Shown here one piece after another: positions 63,247 through 64,000 of a DNA stretch of 64,000 nt (position 1 is the stretch's first letter; each line of letters starts with the position of its first letter). Under the pieces are notes generated by a model. It worked only from the letters and a program-made list of their open reading frames with translations, had not been told where the DNA came from and made no database searches. The position numbers were made by a program, and so were the translations under genes. This DNA comes from Streptomyces gelaticus (lineage in GTDB: Bacteria > Actinomycetota > Actinomycetes > Streptomycetales > Streptomycetaceae). Where the stretch lies: NCBI RefSeq assembly GCF_014649535.1, contig NZ_BMTF01000006.1, forward strand, positions 169,434 to 233,433. The letters are read 5' to 3'.

Positions 63247-64000
63247 ATGGCTGTCGGCATGAGCAGGCCGCGCGAGGCACATGCGGCCGTCGTGCGCGCC
63301 TGTGAACCCCCTGGCACGGCCGGTGAACCGGACGGGAGCCGGGAGCTCGGAGCCGTCGGCACGGGCATCGATCCCGACGACCTGCCCGACGGCCTGGTCG
63401 TCGCCGACGAGACGGGCCGGGTCATCTGCTTCAACTCCGCCGCCGCCCGGATCACCGCGGTGCCCCGGGCCGCGGCCCTCGGCCGTTCCCTGGAGCACGC
63501 ACTGCCGCTGGAGGACCTCAAGGGCCGCCGCTGGTGGCCCCTGACCGATCCCTACGGCGGCCTCGCCACCCGGGTCGGCCAGCCCGAACGCAATCTGCTG
63601 CTGCCCGGCGGCCGGGAGGTCCTGGTCTCCGCCCGCTACGTGCGCGAGCACCCGACCGGTCCGGTGCGCCGCGTGGTGATCTCGCTGCGCGGCACCGAGG
63701 CCCGCCGCCGCAACGAGCGCAGCCACGCCGAGCTGATCGCGACGGTCGCCCATGAGCTCCGCTCCCCGCTGACCTCCGTCAAGGGCTTCACCGCGACCCT
63801 CCTCGCCAAATGGGAGCGGTTCACCGACGACCAGAAGCGCCTGATGCTGGAGACGGTCGACGCCGACGCCGGCCGTGTCACCCGGCTCATCGCCGAGCTG
63901 CTGGACATCTCCCGGATCGACTCCGGACGCCTGGAGCTGCGCCGCCAGCCCGTGGACCTCTCCGCCGCGGTCGAACGCCACATCCAGGCCCTCACCGCGA
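63247..64000 (+). CDS. PAS-domain sensor histidine kinase, cut by window edge
   Basis: First 251 codons. No membrane segment is visible so far, so this is a soluble sensor. A PAS domain (about 45-155, LPDGLVVADETGRVICFNSAAARI) is followed by the HisKA dimerisation domain with the phospho-His in LIATVAHELRSPLTSVKGF and the second helix LDISRIDSGRLELR. The ATPase domain lies beyond the window. ATG 63247 follows GGTGGGG with 8 bases between. The signal is unknown. Confidence 0.9.
   Translation, partial: MAVGMSRPREAHAAVVRACEPPGTAGEPDGSRELGAVGTGIDPDDLPDGLVVADETGRVICFNSAAARITAVPRAAALGRSLEHALPLEDLKGRRWWPLTDPYGGLATRVGQPERNLLLPGGREVLVSARYVREHPTGPVRRVVISLRGTEARRRNERSHAELIATVAHELRSPLTSVKGFTATLLAKWERFTDDQKRLMLETVDADAGRVTRLIAELLDISRIDSGRLELRRQPVDLSAAVERHIQALTA

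Overview
This 64 kb window is a stretch of linear-chromosome core from a Streptomyces species or a very close relative. The evidence is high G+C with strong GC3 bias, many GTG starts, the glycerol (gyl) locus beside metH, an actinobacterial 20S proteasome/pupylation cluster, TatA/TatC, and many promoters with a TAGGGT-like -10 element. The gene order matches what I remember of the Streptomyces coelicolor region running from the gyl operon to infC-rpmI-rplT; that is recall, not a search. I see no insertion sequence, prophage, CRISPR array, rRNA or tRNA gene.

Layout. (1) 1-3.3 kb, minus strand: glycerol uptake and phosphorylation, with glpK (cut by the left edge), glpF and the IclR-type regulator gylR. 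A shared GTTC...GAAC operator-like repeat lies upstream of both glpF and gylR. (2) 3.5-14.6 kb: metH, a HAD phosphatase, a peptide-type ABC solute-binding lipoprotein, an orphan NarL-type response regulator behind a RecB-family nuclease, a site-2 protease with CBS domains, tRNA m1A58 methyltransferase (trmI) and a small anchored protein. (3) 14.7-34.3 kb: the proteasome block. It runs ferredoxin (divergent), arc/mpa, dop, pup, prcB, prcA, an interposed LacI/MFS pair, pafA, two FKBP isomerases, pafB, pafC, two small proteins, tatA, tatC, a diacylglycerol-kinase-like gene and a Ski2-like helicase. (4) 34.5-45.1 kb: an accessory zone with an SPW membrane protein, a Moco oxidoreductase, a photolyase, an ECF sigma factor, PadR plus a DrrAB-like ABC exporter, a MerR regulator divergent from two membrane proteins, and a siderophore-interacting protein behind an iron box. 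(5) 45.1-50.1 kb: a 5'-3' exonuclease and an OpuA-type glycine betaine importer whose permease is fused to two tandem substrate-binding domains. (6) 50.2-59.9 kb: regulators (XRE-cupin, LysR, GntR), a BtuF-like metal receptor overlapping a TDT transporter, a frameshifted DUF2510 gene, a PLP fold-type III enzyme, a proline-rich anchored protein overlapping a mycosin-type protease, and an SseB-family gene. (7) 60.0-64.0 kb: DUF1844, infC-rpmI-rplT with a structured leader, a SpoU-family rRNA methyltransferase, and the start of a PAS/HisKA sensor kinase cut by the right edge.

How the genes work together. Pup is deamidated by Dop, ligated to targets by PafA, and captured by the Arc ATPase, which feeds the PrcA/PrcB core. 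PafB/PafC are transcription regulators in the same neighbourhood. The importer genes at 46.3-50.1 kb form one translationally coupled unit for osmoprotectant uptake.

The most interesting non-gene signals are a set of leaderless promoters with the same -10-to-start distance, an ATC start for infC directly behind a full Shine-Dalgarno sequence, a terminator hairpin just in front of the betaine importer, several inverted-repeat operators beside their own regulators, and the one-base frameshift in the DUF2510 gene. I did not find a clearly undescribed multi-gene system; the unusual pieces are listed individually.
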